DNA of 64,000 nucleotides from Amulumruptor sp947039275 (GTDB lineage Bacteria > Bacteroidota > Bacteroidia > Bacteroidales > Muribaculaceae). Shown here one piece after another: positions 52,790 through 60,465 of the stretch; position 1 is the first letter of the stretch; the number at the start of each line of letters is the position of its first letter. A program made the translations under genes and the position numbers. The notes below the pieces were generated by a model. That model searched no databases. It was given only the letters and a program-made list of their open reading frames with translations, and was not told the DNA's origin. The stretch spans positions 1 to 64,000 of the forward strand of contig CAMQYL010000012.1 of NCBI GenBank assembly GCA_947039275.1, written 5' to 3'.

Positions 52790-52809
52790 TCCGCTCCTCC
52801 AGCAATTTT

Positions 52810-52836
52810 ATAAGATTTATAAGATTTATAAGATTT
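52810..52836. repeat. 9-bp tandem repeat array 8
   Basis: Three identical units ATAAGATTT, ending 16 bp before the PorW/SprE start codon. Copy-number change here would alter promoter or leader spacing. Confidence 0.88.
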
Positions 52837-52852
52837 ACACGTTATATTTATA

Positions 52853-55800
52853 ATGCGCACTCCGTGTAGACATCCTCTTGTCGCCGCCATGGCTGTCATC
52901 GCCGTGACGGGCATCGTCGCGCTCCTGTCAGGCTGCTCGCTTAAGAAGAACACCGCTGCCACGCGTCACTACATGGCATTCATCACGCGCTACAATGTGT
53001 ACTACAACGGTGACGAGCACTACAAATACACCCTCCACGAGCAAGAGACATCATATAAGGATGACCTGTCACGTACGCTCTATCTCTCGCCCATAGAGGC
53101 TAAAGCCGACGCCAAGGCACCGCAGCCCTCAGGCAGCTTCCAGCGCTCGATCGACAAGGCTGCCAAAGCCATCCAGATCCGCTCCATCAAGCGCAAGCCC
53201 AAGAAGCAACCCGGCAAGTCATATGACGAGGCTTACAAGGAGTGGATGCGCCGCTCGGAGTACAACCCTTTCCTCCACAACGCGTGGATGCTGATGGGTC
53301 GTTCGCAGTACCATAACGGCGACTTCACAGGTGCGGCTGCCACTTTTTACTATATATCGAAGAACTTCAAGTGGCTGCCCGATGTGGTCACTGAGGCAAA
53401 GCTCTGGCAGGCACGTGCCTACCTTGCCGATGACTGGACGTATGAGGCTGAGATGATCATATCGCGCATCAAGCCCGAGCAGCTTGTCACCAAGACTCTC
53501 CGCCGTCTCTATGCCTTTGACTACGCTGACCTCTATATCCGCACCGACCGCTATGCCGAGGCGGTGCCACACCTGCAGACGCTCATCTCCCTGAGCGATG
53601 CCCACCAGCGCATGCGCCTCAACTATCTGCTCGGACAGATACTGACGCGGCTGGGGCGCAAGGAGGAGGCGTATAAGGCATTCGGACGCGCCGGACATTC
53701 GGCTTCTGCCGACTATGCCATGCAGTTCAATGCACGTATACGCCAGAGCGAAGTCTATCAGGGTGACGACATAACCCCCGAGGTCAAGGCTCTGCGCCGC
53801 ATGGTGCGCTATGACCGTAACGCCGAATATCTCGACCAGGTATATTATGCCATAGGTAACCTCTATCTGAGCCGCCGCGACACCACCGAGGCGATAGCCA
53901 ACTACCGTCTGGCGGTCGACAAGAGCACCCGTTCGGGTTATGACAAGGCTCTGGCTAACCTCGCCCTCGGCAACCTCTACTTTGACCAGCACCGCTATGA
54001 CCTCGCGCAGCCCTGCATAGCCGAGGCGGTGCCGCAGCTCCCTGACGATTTCCCCGGACTCGACTCGATACGTCTGCGCAGCGATGTGCTTGACGAGCTG
54101 TCGACCTACGCCCAAAACGTCCACCTCCAGGACTCCCTGCTTGCCCTCGCCGCCCTCACTCCTGAGGAGCAGATGGCAGTGTGCGAGCGCATGGCGCGCG
54201 AATACGTCGACCGCCAGAAGGAGGAGCAGGAGCGCATACAGCGCGAGGCTCAACGCGCCGAGCAGGAGGCTAACCAGCCCATCGTGTCGCCTGATGACAA
54301 TGTGGCAAACATACAGCGCATCAACACCGACGATTCGTGGTATTTCTATAACCCGACATCGGTAGCGCAGGGCAAGAAGCAGTTTCAACGCCTCTGGGGA
54401 GCGCGTCGCAACGAGGACAACTGGCGCCGCCGCAACAAGAGCGACTTCTCCATGTCAGACTTCGACCAACCAGAAGAAGATGATAACGCCGCCGATGACG
54501 TAGGGTCGCGACCTGTCGCGACCGATACCGACGACGAATCAAAAACTGACGCTCTACCCGTCACCGATGACCCCACCAATGCCGAGTACTACCTCAAAGA
54601 CATCCCCAAGACCGACCTTGAGAAGGCTCAGGCAGCCGACATAGTGCAGGAAGGACTCTACAACATGGGTCTCATCCTCAAAGACAAGCTCGGCGACTCA
54701 CAGACAGCCTTAGAGGAGTTTGACGACCTGATGAAGCGTTTCCCCGATAATGTCTATCGCCTCGATGTGTACTATAACATCTATCTGATGATGGTGCATG
54801 ACGGCGACATGGCTGCCGCGGAGCGTTACCGCCAGCTGATACTCGCAGAGTTTCCCGAAAGCCAGCTGGGTCAGGCGATGAAGAATCCCGACTACCTCGA
54901 GAATCTCAAGGCGATGGACGCGCGCCAGGAGCAGCTTTATGAGCAGACATGGCAAGCCTACCTTGACAACCGCAACGGCGAGGTACAGGAAGCCTACCGC
55001 ACCATGCAGCGCGACTTCCCCCTGAGCAAGATCATGCCCAAATTCATGTTCCTCGATGCGCTTACCTATGTCACCGAAAACAAGCCCGAGGAATTCACTG
55101 CGCGTCTGCGCGAACTGCTTGAGAAGTATCCAGATACCGACCTGACCTCCATGGCGAGCGCATATCTCAAGGGTATGGCTTCGGGGCGCAAGCTCCACCA
55201 GTCAGCCACCAATGTGCGTGGCATGCTATGGAACACCCGACTGATTTCCACAGGTGACACCACCACTGTAGACCTTGACGCGCCGCTCAAAGTCACCCTT
55301 GACCCCTCCGCGCCTCAGCTGATGGTATATCTGTATCCTCTTGACCGCGTCAATCCTGCAGCCTTGCTCTACGAGGTGGCGCGATTCAACTTCTCCACCT
55401 TTGCCGTGCGTGACTACGACCTCGAACAGATGACCTTCGGACCGCTCGGAGTGACCATAGTAAAGGGTTTTGCCAATGCACGTGACCTCGAACGTTACCG
55501 CGCCGCCATGGAGCGGTCAAAGTTCCGTCTGCCCCCCAACGTGCGCCCCGTGGTCATCAGCGAAGCCAACTTCAACACCCTCCTCAAAGAGGGACGCTCA
55601 TTCGAAGAATACTTCTCGGCAGTAGGCGAGCAAGCCATAGACTTCACCCATGAAGCCGTCCTCCCTGCCAAGTCCGACTACCCCCCGGCAGCCGAGATGT
55701 ATGACGCATACACCCCCGGAAATGCCCCCAATGGCGATGCGGACATGCCCGACGGTGTAGGGACGTACCGTGGTACGTCCGCCGACCAGCCTGTAGGGTC

Positions 55801-56212
55801 GCGACCTGTCGCGACCGCCCCTGAGGCAAAATCCCCCGAAACCGAGCAGGAAGCCTTCGAACGCATCTTCGACGCCATCCCCCTGACACCACCAACCCCC
55901 GACGCGCCCACCCCCGATGGCGAAGCGGACATGCCACGGCATGTCCCTACAGAACCAATCAACCCTGTAGGGACGCGACATGTCGCGTCCGCCCCCGAGG
56001 ACAATCCCCGACCCGACGCGACCGCCCCCGAGGCGCAGATCCCCGACACCCACACACCCCAGTCCCTTCCCACCATCTTTGATGGCGGTGACGATGACTA
56101 CTCCGAGCCTGTAGCCCCGGGCTTCCTCCCCACGCGCCCCGGAGTCAAAGCCCCCATAGCCGTCCCCGACATCCCCGAAGGCTCCGAAGGCGATGACGAA
56201 TACACGGACTGA
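52853..56212 (+). CDS. porW: T9SS-associated TPR lipoprotein PorW/SprE
   Basis: A 1119-residue envelope lipoprotein (lipobox LLSGC, Cys near residue 28). The N-terminal YMAFITRYNVYYNGDEHYKY segment and the run of TPR-like helices (about 125-450) match PorW/SprE, a T9SS accessory lipoprotein needed for secretion and, in gliders, motility. A Glu/Gln/Arg-rich helix precedes GKKQFQRLWGARRNEDNWRR, which is conserved in the family. More TPRs follow (about 590-780), then a globular C-terminal part. The final 160 residues are an acidic, proline-rich tail. REP elements are translated in frame near residues 550-557 and 969-1046 (VGSRPVAT, VGTYRGTS, DMPRHVPT, VGTRHVAS). It sits downstream of the giant T9SS-type protein. 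Confidence 0.85.
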   Translation: MRTPCRHPLVAAMAVIAVTGIVALLSGCSLKKNTAATRHYMAFITRYNVYYNGDEHYKYTLHEQETSYKDDLSRTLYLSPIEAKADAKAPQPSGSFQRSIDKAAKAIQIRSIKRKPKKQPGKSYDEAYKEWMRRSEYNPFLHNAWMLMGRSQYHNGDFTGAAATFYYISKNFKWLPDVVTEAKLWQARAYLADDWTYEAEMIISRIKPEQLVTKTLRRLYAFDYADLYIRTDRYAEAVPHLQTLISLSDAHQRMRLNYLLGQILTRLGRKEEAYKAFGRAGHSASADYAMQFNARIRQSEVYQGDDITPEVKALRRMVRYDRNAEYLDQVYYAIGNLYLSRRDTTEAIANYRLAVDKSTRSGYDKALANLALGNLYFDQHRYDLAQPCIAEAVPQLPDDFPGLDSIRLRSDVLDELSTYAQNVHLQDSLLALAALTPEEQMAVCERMAREYVDRQKEEQERIQREAQRAEQEANQPIVSPDDNVANIQRINTDDSWYFYNPTSVAQGKKQFQRLWGARRNEDNWRRRNKSDFSMSDFDQPEEDDNAADDVGSRPVATDTDDESKTDALPVTDDPTNAEYYLKDIPKTDLEKAQAADIVQEGLYNMGLILKDKLGDSQTALEEFDDLMKRFPDNVYRLDVYYNIYLMMVHDGDMAAAERYRQLILAEFPESQLGQAMKNPDYLENLKAMDARQEQLYEQTWQAYLDNRNGEVQEAYRTMQRDFPLSKIMPKFMFLDALTYVTENKPEEFTARLRELLEKYPDTDLTSMASAYLKGMASGRKLHQSATNVRGMLWNTRLISTGDTTTVDLDAPLKVTLDPSAPQLMVYLYPLDRVNPAALLYEVARFNFSTFAVRDYDLEQMTFGPLGVTIVKGFANARDLERYRAAMERSKFRLPPNVRPVVISEANFNTLLKEGRSFEEYFSAVGEQAIDFTHEAVLPAKSDYPPAAEMYDAYTPGNAPNGDADMPDGVGTYRGTSADQPVGSRPVATAPEAKSPETEQEAFERIFDAIPLTPPTPDAPTPDGEADMPRHVPTEPINPVGTRHVASAPEDNPRPDATAPEAQIPDTHTPQSLPTIFDGGDDDYSEPVAPGFLPTRPGVKAPIAVPDIPEGSEGDDEYTD
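54500..54523 (+). repeat. REP element, forward, inside porW
   Basis: GTAG with core GGTCGCGAC-CT-GTCGCGACC, read in frame as VGSRPVAT in a linker after DNAADD. Confidence 0.85.
55757..55780 (+). repeat. REP element, forward, inside porW
   Basis: GTAG with core GGACGTACC-GT-GGTACGTCC, read as VGTYRGTS. A decayed reverse copy (GCGGACATGCCC) lies just before it at 55738-55749. Confidence 0.85.
55793..55816 (+). repeat. REP element, forward, inside porW
   Basis: GTAG with core GGTCGCGAC-CT-GTCGCGACC, read as VGSRPVAT, 12 bp after the previous copy. Confidence 0.85.
55927..55950 (-). repeat. REP element, reverse, inside porW
   Basis: GGACATGCC-AC-GGCATGTCC then CTAC, read in porW as DMPRHVPT, the same peptide as in DnaX. 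Confidence 0.85.
55967..55990 (+). repeat. REP element, forward, inside porW
   Basis: GTAG with a further core type, GGACGCGAC-AT-GTCGCGTCC, read as VGTRHVAS. Confidence 0.85.
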
Positions 56213-56224
56213 AGCCTAAGTGCT

Positions 56225-56290
56225 ATAAATCAAATAAGTCGTATAAATCTTATAAGAAATTATCAGACTTATAAGATTTATACGACTTAT
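56225..56290. repeat. 9-bp tandem repeat array 9
   Basis: Seven units (one of 10 bp) filling the gap between the converging porW and nadE genes: ATAAATCAA, ATAAGTCGT, ATAAATCTT, ATAAGAAATT, ATCAGACTT, ATAAGATTT, ATACGACTT. Confidence 0.87.
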
Positions 56291-56306
56291 TATATGGCTT
56301 GATATA

Positions 56307-58220
56307 TCAGCCGAGATTGTCGAGGTCAGCCAGCCACAGGCGCGCACTGGCATCGGATGGCATGCGCCAGTCGCCGCGCGGCGAGAGGCATACGCTGCCC
56401 ACCTTTGGCCCGTCGGGCAGACATGACCGCTTGAACTGCTGGGCGAAGAAGCGGCGGTAGAATGTGCGTATCCATTTGAGTATCGTATCCTTGTCATACT
56501 TGCCGTCAAAAGCCTGGACTGCCATGGCGAAGATGCGGTGCGGGTCGAGACCGTAGCGGAGCATGTTGTAGAGGAAGAAGTCGTGGAGTTCGTAGGGACC
56601 CACGAGATCTTCGGTCTTCTGGGCGATGTCACCGTTCGGGTCAGCCGGGATGAGTTCGGGGCTGATGGGAGTGTCGATGATGTCGAGGAGAGCATCGCGC
56701 ACAGCCTTGCAGTCGGTAGTATCTGCTACCTGACGCACCAGGCGGCTCACGAGCGTCTTGGGCACACCGGCGTTGACACCGTACATCGACATGTGGTCAC
56801 CGTTATATGTAGCCCAGCCGAGAGCCAGCTCTGATAGGTCGCCTGTGCCGAGCACTATCGCCCCTTCGCGGTTAGCTATATCCATCAGCAGCTGGGTGCG
56901 TTCACGCGCCTGCGAATTTTCATATGTAACATCGTGCACATCGGGGTCGTGCCCTATGTCAGCGAAATGCTGCATCACAGCCGGGACAATCGACACCTCG
57001 AGTGATGTAACCCCAAGATGCTCCATCAGAGCCAGTGCGTTGGAGTGAGTGCGTCCCGTGGTGCCGAATCCGGGCATCGTCACACCGATGATACCCTTGC
57101 GGTCGAGTCCGAGGCGGTCAAACGTCCTGACAGCCACGAGCAGAGCCAGGGTGCTGTCAAGTCCGCCGCTGATACCCACCACGAGCTTCTTGCCGTGGAT
57201 GAAGCTCAGGCGGCGAGCCAGTCCGGCGGTTTGGATGTTAAGTATCTCCTCACACCGCTCCGCTCCGCTCTCGTCTTCAGGTGGCAGGAAGGGGTAGGGG
57301 TTGACCGGGCGGAATCTGGGGATGAAGTTCTCATCATCCTTCACAAAGAAGTTGTAGATTGAACGCATATCGACGGTTTTGACCTGCCATCCCTGGAGTT
57401 CACGCTCGGCACAGTCGCCGAAGGTGGTGTAGTGGAGACGGTCGTGGCGCAGTGCCCAGATGTCAAGGTCGGCTATCACCATCCGCTCGTCGGTGGTCCA
57501 CCGCTGTTTTTCAGCGATGATATGGCCGTTTTCGGCAATGATGCCCTTGCCGTCAAACACCAGGTCGGTCGACGACTCGCCGAAGCCCGCGCTGGTGTAG
57601 ACGTAGCCGCAGAGGCAGCGTGATGACTGCTGCTTGACGAGCGAGCGCAGGTAGTCGTATTTGCCTATGACATCGTTGCTTGCCGAGAGGTTGAACACCA
57701 CATCGGCTCCAGCCATGGCGAGGCGCGTAGATGGGGGGATGGGTGCCCACAGGTCCTCGCATATTTCTATGCCTATGTTGACACCGTTGATTTTGTAGAG
57801 GGTGAGGGTGTCGGTCTGCGGAGCCGGGCGCCACCAGCGGCGTTCGTAGAACTCGTTGTAGTTGGGTATGTAGGTCTTGCGCACTTCTGTTATGGTCTGG
57901 CATCCGATGAGTCCGGCGCAGTTATACATCTTTCCGTCAATGAAGCGTGGGTAACCGACGATGATGGCGAGCTTGCGCCACTTCTCTGATTCCTCCATGA
58001 TGCGTTTCACTCCATTGAAAGCCGCTTCAATGAGCACGCCATCGTGAAAAAGGTCGGCGCAAGTGTAGCCCGTGATGCACATCTCAGGAAACACTGCCAC
58101 CTCCACGCCTTCGTCAATGAGGCGCGGTATGAAACTGAGTATCGCGTCGACATTGGCTTCTACGTCCCCCACCTCTATAGGGGGCACCACCGCAGCCACG
58201 CGGAAATATCCGTCATTCAT
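56307..58220 (-). CDS. nadE: Glutamine-dependent NAD(+) synthetase
   Basis: A 637-residue two-domain enzyme that amidates nicotinate adenine dinucleotide to NAD. The N-terminal nitrilase-type glutaminase (about 1-290) has the catalytic Glu46 in FPEMCITGY, a lysine in the VRKTYIPNYNEFYE segment and the nucleophile Cys in IEICEDLW. The C-terminal synthetase (about 330-637) has the PPi-loop VVGISGGLDSTLALLVA and later GTGDLSELALGW and VPKTLVSRLVRQV. All catalytic landmarks of both domains are present. It is convergent with porW. Upstream lies a large inverted-repeat element. Confidence 0.96.
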   Translation of the reverse strand: MNDGYFRVAAVVPPIEVGDVEANVDAILSFIPRLIDEGVEVAVFPEMCITGYTCADLFHDGVLIEAAFNGVKRIMEESEKWRKLAIIVGYPRFIDGKMYNCAGLIGCQTITEVRKTYIPNYNEFYERRWWRPAPQTDTLTLYKINGVNIGIEICEDLWAPIPPSTRLAMAGADVVFNLSASNDVIGKYDYLRSLVKQQSSRCLCGYVYTSAGFGESSTDLVFDGKGIIAENGHIIAEKQRWTTDERMVIADLDIWALRHDRLHYTTFGDCAERELQGWQVKTVDMRSIYNFFVKDDENFIPRFRPVNPYPFLPPEDESGAERCEEILNIQTAGLARRLSFIHGKKLVVGISGGLDSTLALLVAVRTFDRLGLDRKGIIGVTMPGFGTTGRTHSNALALMEHLGVTSLEVSIVPAVMQHFADIGHDPDVHDVTYENSQARERTQLLMDIANREGAIVLGTGDLSELALGWATYNGDHMSMYGVNAGVPKTLVSRLVRQVADTTDCKAVRDALLDIIDTPISPELIPADPNGDIAQKTEDLVGPYELHDFFLYNMLRYGLDPHRIFAMAVQAFDGKYDKDTILKWIRTFYRRFFAQQFKRSCLPDGPKVGSVCLSPRGDWRMPSDASARLWLADLDNLG

Positions 58221-58317
58221 AATAGTAAGAGAGAAATTAATTGTTTTATGTGGGAATGTACATGGAGGTACAGTTCCACTATCTTAAGTGTATAATACGC
58301 CAATACGTCGGGTTGAG

Positions 58318-58563
58318 AAGTCCCGAAGGGACGGGTTTATGCTTAACCCCGGATGAAGCAAGCGATAGCCGCTGAGTCCGGGGTGAGGCGTCCCATACCT
58401 CTGCATCGTAATCCCGGAGGGATGGATTTGTGGTATCACATAAGTGCTACCATTATCCCGTCCCTCTCGGGACTCAGACATGAAGATAGCTCCTTTCCCT
58501 GGACTCAGGCAGCTGTGCTGCCTCTCATCCAGGGTTAAGCATAAATGCGTCCCTTCGGGACTT
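58318..58563. repeat. 246-bp palindromic element with about 39-bp inverted ends
   Basis: The left end (58318-58356) and right end (58525-58563) are imperfect inverted copies: AAGTCCCGAAGGGACG and TTTATGCTTAACCC, then a GGATGA, on the left. Inside lie further hairpins: ACCCCGGA/TCCGGGGT (58346-58353, 58377-58384), ATCCC-GGA-GGGAT (58411-58423), GTCCC-TCTC-GGGAC (58460-58473), and CCCTGGA/TCCAGGG (58497-58503, 58528-58534) around AGGCAG/CTGCCT. It has no coding capacity. It resembles a miniature mobile element or structured repeat and is unlike the REP and 9-bp families. It occupies most of the gene-free stretch 58221-58594. Confidence 0.65.
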
Positions 58564-58594
58564 GATGTTGTCTGACTGATAATGGGTAGCATCA

Positions 58595-59608
58595 TTAATT
58601 AAGGTCGCTGAACTTCCTGGTGCCGCGCAGGTAGTAGTCCACGAGGATGTTGCGCCGCCCCCACGGCAGCGAGGGGAGCAAGTTAGTCTCGGGTAACTTG
58701 ACATCGCGGTAATGCTCGCGCGCCATGCGGCGGAAATCACGGTGCGCCCCTATGATGGCAGAGGCGTTGCAGAAATCCAAGGTGAGCATGAATTTTGCCC
58801 AGGCGATGGTGTCGAGCAGACGGCGGCGTATGAGGAATCCGCGTCGCTCGCTGAGTGGCAGATTCTTGTAGAGCATCAGCAGCGAGTTGCGGAAATTGAG
58901 GTATGTCTTGCGTGGTGACGAAGCTGGCAGACTGCCTCCGCCGAGGTGGTAGACCGTGCCCTGTGGCACAGCGGCGATGGCATAGCCCAATGATTTGAGC
59001 CTCCAGCAGAGGTCTATCTCCTCCATGTGGGCGAAGAAGCGGCTGTCAAGTCCCCCGGCATCGAGATACAGCTGCGTCCTGACCATCAGCGCAGCTCCCG
59101 TAGCCCAGAAAATCTCCATTACGGAGTCATACTGTCCATGGTCGGTCTCCACGGTGTCAAACAGTCTGCCACGGCAGTAGGGGTAGCCGTTGCGGTCAAG
59201 GAAACCGCCCGCCGCACCGGCGTATTCAAATTTCGTAGGGTCGGTCAGGCTGAGTATCTTGGGCTGCACGGCTGCGACATTGGGGTGGGTCTCCATGTAG
59301 CGGTAGAGAGGGGTGAGCCAGTCGTCCTTGACCTCCACATCGCTGTTGAGCAGCACAGTGTAGCGGCTTCCGGCTCGGCGTATCGCTTCGTTGTAGCCCT
59401 CGGCATACCCGAGGTTATTGTCAAATCGGAGCACCTTGACCGATGGGAACTCCTCAGCGAGCAGTTGCAGCGAATCATCGGTGCTGCCGTTGTCAGCCAC
59501 CACGATGTCGGCTATCTCCGCGGGCGTATGCCGCACCACGCTCGGCAGATAGCGGTGCATCAGCTCCGCGCCGTTCCAGTTGAGTATTATGACTGCTACA
59601 GGTTTCAT
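58595..59608 (-). CDS. Glycosyltransferase family 2
   Basis: A 337-residue enzyme from MKPVAVIILNWNGAELMHRY. The GT-A fold shows DIVVADNGSTDDSLQLLAEE, the DxD-like segment YTVLLNSDVEVKDDWL and a later ARMEEID-type motif (FFAHMEEIDLCWRLKSLGY). The C-terminal region (about 245-337) is basic and amphipathic (NFRNSLLMLYKNLPLSERRG), suggesting contact with the membrane. It likely transfers a sugar during LPS or polysaccharide synthesis; the donor and acceptor are unknown. Its ATG overlaps the stop codon of the lipid A acyltransferase-type gene (ATGA), pointing to coupling. Confidence 0.92.
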   Translation of the reverse strand: MKPVAVIILNWNGAELMHRYLPSVVRHTPAEIADIVVADNGSTDDSLQLLAEEFPSVKVLRFDNNLGYAEGYNEAIRRAGSRYTVLLNSDVEVKDDWLTPLYRYMETHPNVAAVQPKILSLTDPTKFEYAGAAGGFLDRNGYPYCRGRLFDTVETDHGQYDSVMEIFWATGAALMVRTQLYLDAGGLDSRFFAHMEEIDLCWRLKSLGYAIAAVPQGTVYHLGGGSLPASSPRKTYLNFRNSLLMLYKNLPLSERRGFLIRRRLLDTIAWAKFMLTLDFCNASAIIGAHRDFRRMAREHYRDVKLPETNLLPSLPWGRRNILVDYYLRGTRKFSDLN

Positions 59609-60465
59609 TTCGATGGAAGTGTCACCGGAAATTTCCAGCGGTTGTGGCTCCAGAGCCATCCCGATGGGTCTGCCTCGATGGTTTGCTGGAGCAGTGATGT
59701 GTATCGTTCGGTCAGTTCGCCGGGCTGGGTCTGCGATGCGTCGGATGCCATGTCGATGATGCGCACGCGGTAGTGCCCTCGGCTGGTGCGCACCATGTCC
59801 ATGTAGACCACAGCCGCTCCGAGACGGCGGGCAAGCTGTTCGGTGCCCGAAATCATCGCCGTGGGATGATTGAGGAATGTGGTTATGTGCCCCGGGTCGC
59901 CGTGGCTCGGCTTCTGGTCGCTCATAAACCCAGTAATGGAGGGCATACCGTCACGCCGCAGCCTGATGATGTCGCGCATGACGGTGGCTTTCTTGAAGCT
60001 GTGGCTGCCGAAGCGGCTGCGCAGACGCAGAAACAGGCGGTCGAAGCGCTTATTGCGCAGAGGACGGTAGACCTGGGCAAATACCACCTCCTCGTCTAAT
60101 TTCTTGTCGGTCCAGAGGGTGATGGATGGTGCCCACTCCCAGTTGGCAGTGTGGGCGAAATATGCTATGATGGTTTTCCCTTGGTCGAAGTATTCGTTGA
60201 CACGATCCATCCCCTCGAATATCACACGGCGGCGCATTTCGCTGTCGCTGATGCCGAGGAGCTTGATGGACTCGATGAAATTGTCGGTGAAGTTGCGGTA
60301 AAACTTCCGCTCTATCCGTCTGATTTCCTTGGATGTCTTGTCGGGAAATGACTCCGTGAGATTTCGGCGTACGAGCTTTCGGCGGTATCTGACCACGTGG
60401 TAGACGATAGGAGCGAGCAGGTCGCTGATGCGGTAGAGGACACCGAGCGGCGGCATGAGTGTCAT
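59605..60465 (-). CDS. LpxL/HtrB-type lysophospholipid acyltransferase
   Basis: A 286-residue protein from MTLMPPLGVLYRISDLLAPI, with an N-terminal hydrophobic segment. The catalytic HX4E motif is HTANWEW (about residue 105), followed by QVYRPLRNKRFDRLFLRLRS, a central FMSDQKP and LARRLGAAVVYMDMVRT. These fit the late acyltransferases that add secondary acyl chains to lipid A at the inner membrane. The gene overlaps both neighbours by 4 nt (ATGA at each end), forming a tight mtaB-acyltransferase-glycosyltransferase operon. The nine extra open codons before the chosen ATG lie inside mtaB. Confidence 0.92.
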   Translation of the reverse strand: MTLMPPLGVLYRISDLLAPIVYHVVRYRRKLVRRNLTESFPDKTSKEIRRIERKFYRNFTDNFIESIKLLGISDSEMRRRVIFEGMDRVNEYFDQGKTIIAYFAHTANWEWAPSITLWTDKKLDEEVVFAQVYRPLRNKRFDRLFLRLRSRFGSHSFKKATVMRDIIRLRRDGMPSITGFMSDQKPSHGDPGHITTFLNHPTAMISGTEQLARRLGAAVVYMDMVRTSRGHYRVRIIDMASDASQTQPGELTERYTSLLQQTIEADPSGWLWSHNRWKFPVTLPSK

